This document shows positions 11,784 to 21,173 of a DNA stretch of 64,000 nt, in pieces; the stretch's first letter is position 1; every line of letters starts with the position of its first letter. Origin of the DNA: Wyeomyia smithii (lineage: Eukaryota; Arthropoda; Insecta; Diptera; Culicidae); the NCBI RefSeq assembly GCF_029784165.1, contig NC_073695.1, forward strand, positions 243,448,089-243,512,088. Direction: 5' to 3'. A program made the position numbers and the translations under genes. Under the pieces are notes generated by a model. The model made no database searches. It had not been told where the DNA came from and saw only the letters and a program-made list of their open reading frames with translations.

Positions 11784-13224
11784 CGAAGCAAGAATCTGAA
11801 TAAGCTTCAAAAAAATATAAATTACAGCAGCGCGCAACGCAACATATGGTATAATGCAAGCCGCGTTGGCAGAAATAAAAACACTACTTGTGCATGTCGG
11901 CGCTTTGCGACGTATAACTACGACGGACTTCAGCATTTCGCATGAAGAAATATTCAAACTATATCTCCACCTCATTTGTCCTCAAACAGTTATCGCTAAA
12001 CATCAACAACAACAAAAACAAACTTCTCCACCAAAAAATAACGTGCATCTGTAAGCAGTGCCCCAATCCCATCCGATACAGCGAAAAAGCATTCATCGAC
12101 CGTTTTTTGACCGTTCAGACAGCCAGTCAACAACCAGTTAAGAACGAGTCAAGAACGAGTCAAGAACGAGAGAAACGAAAATAAAACACGCCACATGCTG
12201 CCGATCATACTCTAGTTTGCTCCGTTCAACATACATTGTGAATGATCGAGCGAGAGAGTTTTAAAATCGGCTTCTCCGAAACTGCGGTCGCTATCGTTAG
12301 AAAAAAAATCGTCACACGAGAGAAAGAGAAAAACTTTTTTTCGTTCGCCCGATCGTTTCTGCCGTTCAATTCAAACGAAAAAAGCATGTGCATTCATCGC
12401 AGTCACAATCAAATTTCGATCCCTTCTCAAGCACTGGTTATGACACCGTCGATCTCCACGTCTCGTGCGGGTATGTAAACGCGATACTCGCGTGTGAAGA
12501 GCTCAGAGCAGGCTATATCGTTGGCCTCTTTCAGGTTACTGACCACGACACGGAGCTTGTTAGGCCGGATCTTGGAAATTTCGGTCACGCCCTTGTACTC
12601 CTTCGTCAGGTCTTCAGAAATCTGCAAGAGGTTCAACTGTTTCGATTTCGGTCCCGCCTTTGGCCGAAAATAGACAGTATAGCTGCCCTGGGCTCCGTCT
12701 GGGTAAAGCCTGGGGCGAGGGGGGACTGAAGAATGAACAGGGGAGGGGGTAACAGAAGGGTCAGGGTCAGAGGGGCTCGGGGATGGTGGCGCGGGAGGCG
12801 AGGGATCTACATTCATCCCGCTAAGTCTAGCGCACTAGCGCCGACAAGAGCACGTACCTTTTTACTTTTCCCTTCCAGTAAGGTTGGTTGTCCGATCGTT
12901 CGAAGTTGCAGCCGTTACAGCCAGCAGCACCAAACAGCCACCAGCAGCGAGCCAGGTGTGAGATCACTCCACACACTTCTTCTTTTTCCTCTTTTGTGTC
13001 TCGTCCACTGCTGTAGCACAATTCAGCCAGCAGCCAAATCGGCTTACGCACCAGCTGGCAGTCACGGTGCGAAACAGTTGCACAAAGGCGCGACCTTGAA
13101 CCCGGATTTCTTTCACTCGACCAGGCAAACAATGCCAACACTTGTTCACACGTCTTTTGTTTTATATTCTATCGGAGCGATCACCAAACACGTCCGATAC
13201 TGATGCGTGTTCGGCACAGAATGA

Positions 13225-14373
13225 TTTTTTTTCCTGTTAAAGTACAACGATTTTTAAAATTATTATGTTGTTTCATCTAAACATTATACGTATGAATCTT
13301 TCCCTCTAGGATATTTTTTTTACTGGTTTTACTCTGATGTTGATATGTGTAGCAACATAGTTTTTGATTCCTTTTCCACGTACTTCGGGAAATTGCTGCT
13401 CAAATTTTAAAACAAACTTTTTTACGGTAATATTTTTCCCACTATTTTGACTCCGGTCAAAATATATGTTTATACGATTCGATAAACCGAACCATGGTTT
13501 CACCAGCCCACTTCTTGAGAGATCTTCCGTATATCGTTTCTTCTTCTAAATAGTCTTATAACGTATTTTTTGTCAACCAGCACGTTCTGAGTGTTTTGGT
13601 TTACTTCTGTCAGTTGGATCTCTTGCAGGTATCGTACGAATAGTTGGAATGGCTGCAACTTTTTTTTGACAGTTAGACCTGAGAATGGATTTAAATGAAT
13701 ATTGTCTTATCATTTTTAACGAGACACGGTCGATGACCAACAAGAAACCGACATTCGAAGTCCTCTGGTTTGAAGTGCTGGGAACACACAAACTTTGCAC
13801 CAACTGACAACGAACACCCACTAAATTGAGCCAGCTTTTTCTGAATGGTTCATGCCGCGGAAAACTATGCATGCTAACTGGTAGTTTGTCCTTTGAATCT
13901 TTCATGGTGAAATTTCACATGATTTTAGTGAGTAAAACGGCATCACAACACTTAGCACTCCGTCAACTTAGAAGGAATGAATGCACTTCAATTTCCAAAA
14001 CAAACTTTGTGCCGTAATATCCCCGAGCGCTTTGATCGGTTTTTATGTCGGGTGTGTACATATAAGAAACATACAATGTTTTCACCAATACGGCGGTAGG
14101 TATCTACTCTATTCATATTGCTACGAGGCATCATATAATCTGAGAGCTTCAAATTCAAAATGAAGATATTTTGCCACATCATTTTTCTGGTAAATTCTTC
14201 GATTTGTTTCGCTGCCCATTTTTTGAACAAAAATTATACGAGCGTATTACTTCATTTGCTCATCTGCTCACAAACATTAATGAAGACACATAGGCTTTGT
14301 AAATGTAACATTGAGTTGTGTGTGTGATATTTAAAGTTACTCTTTGATACAGTCCCGTTCATTGGCCTCGGAG
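13225..14373. other. No recognised feature
   Basis: A+T-rich sequence between copy 1 of the I-like element and the mariner-type fragment. The open frames at 13,573-13,905 and 13,988-14,230 (minus) have no recognisable content. Confidence 0.4.
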
Positions 14374-14844
14374 CTGCAGGTAATGACGCAGTGGCAGCGG
14401 CTGGATAAGATGGTCGAGTCGATTTTTTCGGCGAATCGCGACGTGATGCTGGTGGTCGACGCCGAGACCTATCTCACCCTGGATGGCAACGACTGGCAGG
14501 GCACTTCGTTTTTTACTTCCTTCACGAAGGAAGTGAGCTCTGAGGTGAAATTCACTCCACACACCCAAAGAAGGTTCCCAAAGTAGGTGCTGCTGTGGCT
14601 GACAATCAGAGAGAAGCTCCGTATTAGCCTGAACGGGGAAATTAATAGTACAACGTGTCTGCCGGAAGTTGCGTCGTTCATCAAGACATACTATAGGGGC
14701 GTAGACGCGGTGCTCTGGCCGGATCTGGCGTCGGCCGACCTACCCAGCGTTCCTCAGCTGCGCCCTATCCAGAGTCTTTGGGCAAACCAGAAGCGTAAGA
14801 CCTACTTCAACAATTTTGTCGCGAAAATTGAGGAGGAATTGTAA
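14374..14844 (+). pseudogene. Tc1/mariner-superfamily transposase fragment
   Basis: The reading frame carries signatures of an IS630/Tc1/mariner transposase: VVDAETYLTLDGNDWQG around the first catalytic Asp, VLLWLTI, VDAVLWPDLASA around the second, and PQLRPIQSLWANQKRK near the C-terminus. A TAG at 14,584-14,586 interrupts it just before VLLWL. About 30-40 residues expected between DLASA and PQLRP, including the approach to the third acidic residue, are missing. The C-terminus ends normally at TAA 14,842-14,844. The N-terminal DNA-binding part is absent. The spacing and wording recall the DD37-41D insect groups, but the deletion prevents a sure subgroup call. It is non-functional. Confidence 0.8.
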
Positions 14845-15780
14845 AATAAAACGAAGACAGAACTTAGAAACATGCCTGTACGCATTTCGTTTCGCATTTC
14901 ATTTTCACATTTTCGTCCACCATGGCGAATGTTCTGGTAAACTCCCGGAAGGCCACTCGCAAGGGCGTGCAAACGCTTATATAACAACAGTGTACCCCGG
15001 CTACCCACGAACTTCACCTATTCCTTACTAATTACTCGGAAAAAAATGTGACGCCGGCCCTGATCAAACCTATCAAACACGATAGTTAAAATACAGAACG
15101 TTCAAATCTATTACATTGGTTAACACTAATTCTGCCCTACAACTCAAACTGCAGAAAATATTTATTCTATACTTTCAGTTTAAGTTGAAATTTTAGTTTT
15201 TATTTGAAGCGGAGAACCAGCCAACTAATTATTTTGTGGCCTTTTAGGTGCACTTCTGTGCCGGCCAGGGGCACCAAAATTCACAGGAACGGTTTGAAAG
15301 CTATGATCTTTCCCAGTTTAGGCTCTAGTTTTTTTGTTTTTTTCGACCAGTGTTATTAAAAATAGACAATCTAGAGCCATCATCTTGAATGCTGTCATAA
15401 GCTATTGAATCATACGAAAATTGAGCTTTAAAACAGAAAATATATACACTTCAAAAGCCTTGTTAGAAGATTGGAACCCAACATATAGAATGCATAGCCG
15501 ACAATCTTAAAACTTAAACTTGATATCCGAAAGCTGAAATTTATAAATTCTAGAGATAAAGTGGAATCCTTGATCTGATCTGTAAAATCTTAAAACATGA
15601 ATCTGGAATCTAATCAGTTGAAGTTTAAAAATAGCGAGTCTCAACATTTTCTGGCTAGGCATTGTTAAGTTAAGCTAAAATTTGAATTTCGCCCAACAAT
15701 GCTGCAGTATTTTAGTATTGATCTTACATAGGCTATATATAATGTTTTGATGGCATACGGATCCTGAAAGTAGTAAAAGA
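14845..15780. other. No recognised gene
   Basis: Degenerate sequence. The stretch 15,460-15,650 has a loose, repetitive rhythm of ctgaaat/cttgatat-like words, similar to 17,340-17,650. No ends or coding potential were found. Confidence 0.35.
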
Positions 15781-15917
15781 AAAGCAAAGCCTTGGTGCCA
15801 CGTTTCGTATCGGAACTCGACCTTCTGTTTTACTATACACAGACTGCGCAACCGACTGTTAAGTGTACAGGACATTTGCGGGGCTAGCGCTACGATCCTA
15901 CTGTCACTGACAGTCTA
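15781..15917 (-). repeat. SINE-1 copy, 5'-truncated
   Basis: Minus-strand homologue of the tRNA-derived SINE at 33,104-33,320. It has the AAGCAAAGCCTTGGTGC 3' tail, the pyrimidine-rich middle and GGGGCTAGCGCTACGATCC. It stops at CAGTCT, just before the tRNA-like head, which is missing. Similar 11-base words flank it (AGTAGTAAAAG left, AGTAACAAAAG right), possibly a decayed target duplication. Confidence 0.8.
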
Positions 15918-15964
15918 ACAGTAACAAAAGTGTTATAAAGCATGTTATTATTTTCAGGTTATTG

Positions 15965-16600
15965 TGCTGTAATGCTCAATGAAGGTTAGTTTGGAGTTTG
16001 TCCGTTAAATTTAACTATTTGTTGGCGATTAGTTGAATATAATTCGAGCCACTTTAAAAGTTGTGTTTCAAGTCCAGGTTCGTGTAGTTAGAATAGAAGC
16101 ATTGGTATGTCTATGCGATGAAATGCCTTGCTGACGTCTGTGTAAAGAGCTTTTACGTGGTTTCCATTATTCATTGCATTCAATGAATAATTCATAAATT
16201 CAAGCAAATTGGTCGATGTTGAACGGCCCTCGAAAAAGCTAGGTTGCTTCTCAGTTATTCGGTTTTTGATTTGGAGAAATAGTTTTTATTAACAATTGCC
16301 TTGAATTTGGGAATGCACGAAAATATGACTATTCCACGATAATTACGTATGTCGAATTTCCGGTCAGATTTGAAAATAGGCCAAATTTATGACTGACCGC
16401 TCGGTGACTACGACTCTTTTGTACTTCACCTCTAGTTGCATTAATTAGCTGGAATGTAAAGCACAGGTAGACGACTGTAATAATTACTGAATACTGCTGG
16501 GCAAGATCTTGTGAACGGGTGCTTCGTGACAGTGCGTAAAATGGCTATGTTCATATTTTGGTGATAGAGTTATGCGAGTAAAATTGGGATCAAAATTATC
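15965..16600 (-). pseudogene. Non-LTR reverse transcriptase, inverted 5' part
   Basis: Read on the minus strand, the block contains IFKSDRKFDIRNYRGI at about 16,320-16,390, matching the RT segment in which a basic/acidic stretch precedes NYRxI. Further on it reads LYTDVSKAFHRIDIPMLL, the RT motif that holds the first catalytic Asp, then LKWLELY...NRQQIVKFNGQTPN. Stops and lost spacing show decay. It ends just before the PQGS motif, which instead appears on the plus strand at 16,608. I read the two blocks as one element with an inverted 5' segment. The clade is probably Jockey- or CR1-like; not certain. Confidence 0.75.
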
Positions 16601-17330
16601 GCCCTCAAGGCAGCAATTTGGGACCACTGTTGTTTATGTTATTTTATTCCGCAATGATGCTGCTGCTGCACTTGGAGTTGGCTGTGGGTTGTTTGATGCT
16701 GACGATTTTAACTTTTTTTGACGATTCGTTGCATCGAGGATTGTCAACGTCTACAGGATATGTGAAAATAAATTAAAAAATTGTTCGACAATCAGCATTG
16801 CTAAATGCGACGTAATGACTTTGATCGCGCACGGCCCTACGTTGTGGGTTATTTCGCCCTTTGGCATCACGAGAGGGCAATTAAGGCCCAGGGAGAAGTT
16901 TTCTTTTCTCCGACGACACAAACGCAAACCATCACTAATACTGTACAACTTTATTCTACTTGTATTTACAAACTGGCAGCGTGACGGCGCTGCCGCCGTA
17001 CGCTTATCGACTAACACCGGATTGAGATGGCAAGTACACTGTTATAGCTGGTCGCAAACAATGACCAGCTTTGGCGGGAGGCGCAAATAAAGCCTAATTG
17101 TTATATACTAACGCGCGCCAACTAGCTTGGCGTGGTTCTCGAGTCACTCACAGCGTTGCGGACAGTCGTTCCTTTTGCAGTGCGGATGGTGTGACTCAAC
17201 AGACTTTTCATCGCACAAAATCGCCTATAATATTCAACTACCAAATAGATGGTAAAGCACTAAATAGAGTTGAATACGTGAAGGATTTTAATGTGGCTCT
17301 CGATCATAAACTGGCTTGTGATTAAAAAAA
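16600..17330 (+). pseudogene. Non-LTR reverse transcriptase, forward 3' part
   Basis: The plus strand reads PQGSNLGPLLFMLFY from about 16,610. Degraded text around the YxDD box (near 16,700) follows, then AKCDVMT up to 16,821. A 380-bp solo LTR interrupts, and the frame resumes at 17,207 with FHRTKSPIIFNYQIDG...VEYVKDFNVALDHKLA, the conserved RT segment after the catalytic box. It continues the order of motifs left off by the inverted block to its left. Frameshifts and missing pieces make it non-functional. Confidence 0.75.
16822..17201. mobile_element. Solo LTR
   Basis: A 380-bp insertion splits the RT fragment. It begins TGATCG and ends CAACA (5'-TG...CA-3') and is flanked by the 5-bp direct duplication GACTT (16,817-16,821 and 17,202-17,206). 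An AATAAA signal lies near 17,086. TG..CA ends with a 5-bp duplication are the marks of an LTR retrotransposon LTR, and no internal region is present. Family not identified. Confidence 0.8.
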
Positions 17331-17689
17331 GCCCTGATGTTGATATCTTGGGAAACTGACCTAAACCCAATTCCAGTGCATTGAGATTCATACCTAAAAT
17401 ACTAAATTTTTACTTCAGACCAGAGTTTACTCCTGAAAGCAAAATTTTAAACATGCAATATTGAGTCTTACAGGTAAAAGTTTTCAACCTGAAGTAAAAG
17501 ATATGAGACCTGAGTTTTAACGATTTAAAATCCGAAAGTCTCATTTCATATCTGAGAGATCACTAATACTAATCACTAAGAACAAATCATGATACGAGAG
17601 CTGAAACCTTACATCCCCAATTTGAAATTATGCTTAGGCTTGAGTATGAAATTCGGAGAGTTTAAGGTATTTATAGTATGCAAAAAAAG
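17331..17689. other. Degenerate A+T-rich sequence
   Basis: Loose repetition of acctgagttt/aaatccgaaagtct-like words; probably a decayed minisatellite. No gene seen. Confidence 0.35.
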
Positions 17690-18035
17690 TTTATCCACCC
17701 CCAAGGAAAAATTAGATTCCTTCCAAAAAAAAACCCACTAGAAATTTAAAATAACGTTAATTTTTGTTCAATTTAAAACAAATACAAGTTAAGTGAGTTC
17801 AAAATAGAAACAAATTTTCTTGGCATGGGGTACAACCAAGTTAGAAAAGTTCAAAAAAATATATCCACCCCTCAGGTTTACATAGTTTTAATACTTTGTG
17901 TGACAACCTTTGGTTTTAATAACTACTAGGAACCGTCGCGTCGTGGCATTGACTCAACAAGCTTAGCAGTTGTTTGCGGGGGATTTTGGTCCACTCAGTT
18001 AAGATTACCTGCCGCAATTTGCAGGATGCCTGTTC
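17690..18035 (-). pseudogene. Tc1-like transposon 3' end with transposase remnant
   Basis: On the minus strand the sequence reads LRQVILTEWTKIPRKQL and then, after a frame change, KLVESMPRRDGS. This is the usual C-terminus of Tc1-type transposases (a helix ending in W.KIP, then LVxSMPRR). Stops follow at once. Downstream, TATCCACCCC words at about 17,865 and 17,695 are typical of Tc1 3' ends. The catalytic region is absent, so only the last 50 or so codons and the 3' end remain. Confidence 0.7.
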
Positions 18036-18040
18036 ACGGT

Positions 18041-18290
18041 GTTCCAAATACCGTTATTATGAAATAAAATATGTCATCAAAACTGTTGATGCCGGTTGGT
18101 TTGTATTAGTATCCTGCACTTCTGAATCAAATTTCAAAATCATCGTTGGACTAGTTTTTGAGTTACACTCTTTTGAAATTTTAAGAATGATTTTTCAAGC
18201 AAAAAAACTAGAATTACCTTTTCAAAACAAACGTAAACCATTGTGGGAATTGTTTTGCAGGCAATATATGCCCATTGACGACCTTTAAGG
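18041..18290 (+). repeat. Dispersed repeat D2, copy 1
   Basis: About 250 bp starting GTTCCAAATACCGTTATTAT and containing CATCAAAACTGTTGATGCC recur inverted at 28,510-28,765. Similarity extends to the ATATGCCCATTGACGAC end. It is an unclassified family. Confidence 0.75.
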
Positions 18291-18334
18291 CCATACGGTA
18301 TTGAAATCGGAAATGGCCGACTTAGAGCCACCAC

Positions 18335-18488
18335 TTCGAATTTTCAAAGGCACAAAACTCGACAACAGTTTATGTGTCACCTGTGAAAACGCTCTTTTAT
18401 GTTTGCTGCGCAGAAGCAAATATAAAATAGCGTTTTCACAGGGCACGCATTATCTATTTCCGAGTTTTGTGCTTCTAAAAAAATCGAA
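18335..18488. repeat. Long hairpin (about 154 nt)
   Basis: Three nested complementary blocks: TTCGAA 18,335 with ATCGAA 18,483; GGCACAAAACTCG about 18,349-18,361 with CGAGTTTTGTGCTT about 18,461-18,474; and CCTGTGAAAACGCT 18,380-18,393 with AGCGTTTTCACAGG 18,429-18,442. Further pairing continues inward to a GCGCAG loop. It lies directly upstream of the first promoter-like array unit. It could be a MITE relic or a transcribed hairpin. Confidence 0.8.
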
Positions 18489-18775
18489 ACTGGCTATTCG
18501 TGGCTTCAATACTTTTGAAGTAGAATACTTCTCTCAGGAAGTTCGGCTACATAGGGATGTGAAATGAAAACCTAAATCCGAAAAAAGTGAAAAATATGTC
18601 CAATTTCGAATGCTAATAAATCGGTTAGTTTTCGATGTATTTGCTTCGTTCTTGTAGCAATAGATTGGAAAATCTTCTAAGATTCTTCCCAAAATAAGAT
18701 AAATGTAATTTTATTATTTACACTATTGTACTATTGAAAATAGTCAAGCCTTGTCAAAACGAAAAATTCGACCTC

Positions 18776-18863
18776 TGATTGGTCGTTATATGCTTGCTTC
18801 CCAAGCACGGTCGACAGGATCATATACCTTGCAATTGAAAACATGCTATTTAGCCTATATAAG
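18776..18863 (+). promoter_or_regulatory. Type-1 promoter-like segment
   Basis: A CCAAT-box-like ATTGG (18,778-18,782) is followed about 75 bp later by TATATAAG (18,856-18,863). Homologous segments occur near 22,420 (TATA lost), 23,145-23,329 and 34,068 (degraded). Activity is inference only. Confidence 0.45.
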
Positions 18864-19030
18864 AGCCTGTTTCAGCCGAAGCCGCTCATAATAGTTCTAG
18901 ACAGCGACAACAGCAGTCGTCCTTCCTTAGCAGCAGCACTAGCCCTGTGGTTGGTCACCAAGTCTCAGGAGCAGCGCGGTTTTTCTCAACGTGTGTCGCC
19001 AGACAGCCATTATTCCCCCCGTGTTGGGGC

Positions 19031-20885
19031 TAGAGATGGGAAAAATGGTTCACTATAGTGAGCGGATCAGAGCGGTTCCGCTCACTAAGGTGAACTAGTT
19101 CTTTTTAACAGCTCACTCGCTCTTTTCGTTCATACATCATTTTTGTTGACTATCATTGTAGCTAATTATCAGACAACGCAAGCGAGAGCCATAAGAAAGC
19201 TTTACACCTGATTCGCCAGACGCAAGGCCGCGCGCAAAACTACAATAGAACTCCCAAAAACAAGCTGCCACCAAATGTCTGCTTTGCTATGTATAACCTG
19301 CATATCCCATCACCCATCCACCAGTCAGCCGCAAGAGCTTGCAAAAAATCAACTTGTCACAGTTCATACACAGGTAGGGGAGAACCGTACAAGACGCACC
19401 AGTTGGGTAAGATGGCCCATGCTATTAATTCCCCAAAATACTTACACATGTGGCTTTTTATGACGAAATTCTTCGCCTTTCTCATAAAAACCCAGCTTCT
19501 CTACAGTTCTCATATAAAGACGTGTGCCATAATGACTAAAATACTCAAAAAACTGTGCAATTGGCTGTGGCTCTGTCCAACATGTAATTATTCATGAATT
19601 TTATTTAAGCTTTTATGATTAACTTACTTGTAAATAATACGAAAAACTATGGTTCCCCTAACCTTTACACTTTTGGCGTTTATAACACTATGAGTATTTC
19701 AAATTATTTCACTAACTTTCGTCAACTTTTACCTAAAAACAATCAAAATTAAAATTGGGGCAGAATGCACTATGAAGAGCTTGCAGGAGATTGCTTTACA
19801 ACTTAGAGCATGTTCCTTTATTTTTGATTTTACTATCGAGACTTCAAGCGCTTCTCACTTCGCGTGCTGATTTCTGCTAGTGGCATATTAGCCAACTGCT
19901 TTGGAGCATACTGACCTTTGTTGTGGTGCATTTTGGTCACGGGCTTGTTTGGCGGCAATGGTAATTTTTACCAAAAAAGACATTGAAATCAAGTATTTTA
20001 TAATAAACTTCGTCATAAACATAAAATAAATAGATACTACAATCATCCTACATGTGCAATGTCGCTTTGAAATAATTTGAAGCGCTGTAAATGGCGCAAA
20101 TGCTTGACTGGTGCGTTTTGTACAATCCTCCTCTACCTACACGGGTTGACTAACGCCGAGTACGCAGAATGTACGAATGTATCCGCTGTAATCCGTATGT
20201 AATCCGCTCGCAGGCTGTTTAGAAGACTCAGTTTAGTGAACCTGTATATTAGAGAAATGACAAAGCACTCACCTTAACGGTGAGTGTCTCTGCGTCTCTC
20301 TGGTGTATACGCTGCCTAACTCAGTTCTTTAAAAGAGAGAAATCTTTCGCTTTCAGAAGAACTGATTCTTCCGATGGCTCTTATGTTCAGCTCGCAGGCA
20401 ATTCGCTCGCGATCAGAAGATTTCGATCTTTTAAAGAACTGACTCTCTGATCAGCTCGCGAGTGAATTGTCTGAACAGATTCAAAAGATCAGTGAATCAG
20501 CTCTTTCGCTCTTTTCGTTCCACTTATGCCTGCCTTTCGTGTGCGTTCTTGGCGTTTGCCAGCCCGTGTGCCTGTGTGTGAACTGTGGCAAGTAGATTTT
20601 ATTTTTTATTCCCGCGGCTGGTGGATGGTTATACATAGGAGAGCAGGCAGCCGGTGGCAGCTGTTTTTTTGGAGTTCTATTGCAGTGTCGCGCGCCACTT
20701 TGCGCTTGGGGTGTAAAGCATTCACATGGCTCTTGCTTGCGGTGGCTGATCAACAAAATCAGCTATCAGCTATTTGCTTGAAGTAAAGAGTGAGTTACCG
20801 CTCTTAAAAAAAGAACGATAGATCACTCACTCACTTTGAAGAACCAGTTCTTTAGATCAGTTCGTGAGCGGATTGCCCACCTCTA
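19031..20885. mobile_element. hAT-type element, non-autonomous
   Basis: A 1,855-bp insertion with ends TAGAGATGGG / CCCACCTCTA, flanked by a perfect 8-bp duplication GTTGGGGC (19,023-19,030 and 20,886-20,893). The uninterrupted site is seen at about 21,888-21,895. Subterminal regions are rich in short words such as GAACTGATC, CTCACTCGCTC and GTGAGCGGAT in both orientations, as hAT ends often are. No transposase is seen. Another inverted-repeat unit (19,375-20,135) sits inside. Confidence 0.88.
19375..20135. mobile_element. Nested MITE inside the hAT element
   Basis: Ends form a 28-bp imperfect terminal inverted repeat, TAGGGGAGAACCGTACAAG at left and TAGAGGAGGATTGTACAAA read from the right, both followed by ACGCACCAG. 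Length is 761 bp. TACAC words flank both sides but a clean duplication is not visible. No protein recognised. Confidence 0.75.
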
Positions 20886-20937
20886 GTTGGGGCAGCATGA
20901 AGATTGCCAGCAGGAAATCCAATTTTGAACATCAAAA

Positions 20938-20953
20938 TGCCTTTTTCAAGGCA
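20938..20953 (+). promoter_or_regulatory. Histone-type 3' stem-loop, copy a
   Basis: TGCCTT-TTTC-AAGGCA: a 6-bp stem with a 4-nt UUUC loop, preceded by CAAAA and followed by AATAAACAAG and a purine-rich GAAAG. This has the geometry of metazoan histone mRNA 3' ends (6-bp stem, UUUC loop, A-rich flanks), but the first pair is U-A where histone genes have G-C. Confidence 0.5.
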
Positions 20954-21157
20954 AATAAACAAGTCATTGAAAGTTAATAATTTTTGTCAGCGCAAGCAAG
21001 CATTCTGTGTTGCATCCTAGCAATTTAATCAGTCGCACCCGTCTAATTTACTGAATGTGAAATAGCTTCCACAGTGCATGTTGTCCGTGTATCTTAATTC
21101 CCCCAATGTTAGGGCAGCTCAAAGGTTGTAATTAGCAACCGATTTTGAACCGCAAAA

Positions 21158-21173
21158 TGCTTTTTTCAAAGCA
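21158..21173 (+). promoter_or_regulatory. Histone-type 3' stem-loop, copy b
   Basis: TGCTTT-TTTC-AAAGCA. Compared with copy a, the fourth pair changes from C-G to U-A with pairing kept, while loop and flanks (GCAAAA before, AATAAA after) are retained. Confidence 0.5.

Larger units (their letters stand above)
9599..12436. mobile_element. Foldback hAT-type element inserted in ORF1
   Basis: A 2,838-bp insertion flanked by a perfect 8-bp duplication GTTATGAC (9,591-9,598 and 12,437-12,444). The empty site is seen in copy 2 at about 42,683-42,690. Termini are CAGTGCT...AGCACTG, which fits hAT. The ends fold onto each other over roughly 550-600 bp. The match is weak at the tips and clear inside: for example CGCTAAACAT and the adjacent AAC-repeat tract near 11,993-12,020 mirror 9,960-9,995, and the CCGCGTTGGCAGA region at about 11,860 mirrors about 10,110-10,125. 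No intact transposase is seen, so the copy is probably non-autonomous. It contains two further inverted-repeat units (10,431-10,602 and 11,297-11,783). Confidence 0.88.
8607..12816 (-). pseudogene. ORF1 remnant of copy 1, split by hAT insertion
   Basis: This is the homologue of the 456-residue ORF1 protein of copy 2, a Gag-like nucleic-acid-binding protein. The N-terminal Pro/Ser-rich part and the start of the following domain are at 12,437-12,816. The coding sequence resumes at 9,598 after the 2,838-bp insertion. The three Cys/His zinc knuckles are still readable at about 9,180-9,350. A short deletion near 9,070-9,080 shifts the frame relative to copy 2. A stop at about 8,766-8,768 replaces a Gly-Leu pair. 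The residual stop codon of ORF1 (TAA, 8,607-8,609) lies inside the start of ORF2, as in copy 2. Confidence 0.93.
4524..13224 (-). mobile_element. I-like non-LTR retrotransposon, copy 1 (defective)
   Basis: Minus-strand relative of the element at 37,636-43,510. Its poly(A) tail is the T run at 4,524-4,532. A 3' UTR follows to 4,920, then ORF2 remnants (4,921-8,635), ORF1 remnants (8,607-12,816) and a 5' UTR ending at 13,224 with the same CAGAATGA boundary as copy 2. Removing the 2,838-bp hAT insertion and its 8-bp duplication leaves about 5.86 kb, matching the 5.87 kb of copy 2. Flanking T runs blur the target duplication. Relative to copy 2 the 5' UTR lacks two short blocks (about 15 and 28 bp). 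Confidence 0.93.

Noticed and set aside
18335..18488. Certain microRNA gene
   Set aside because: The stem is longer than a usual precursor and could be a MITE relic; no small-RNA data are available.
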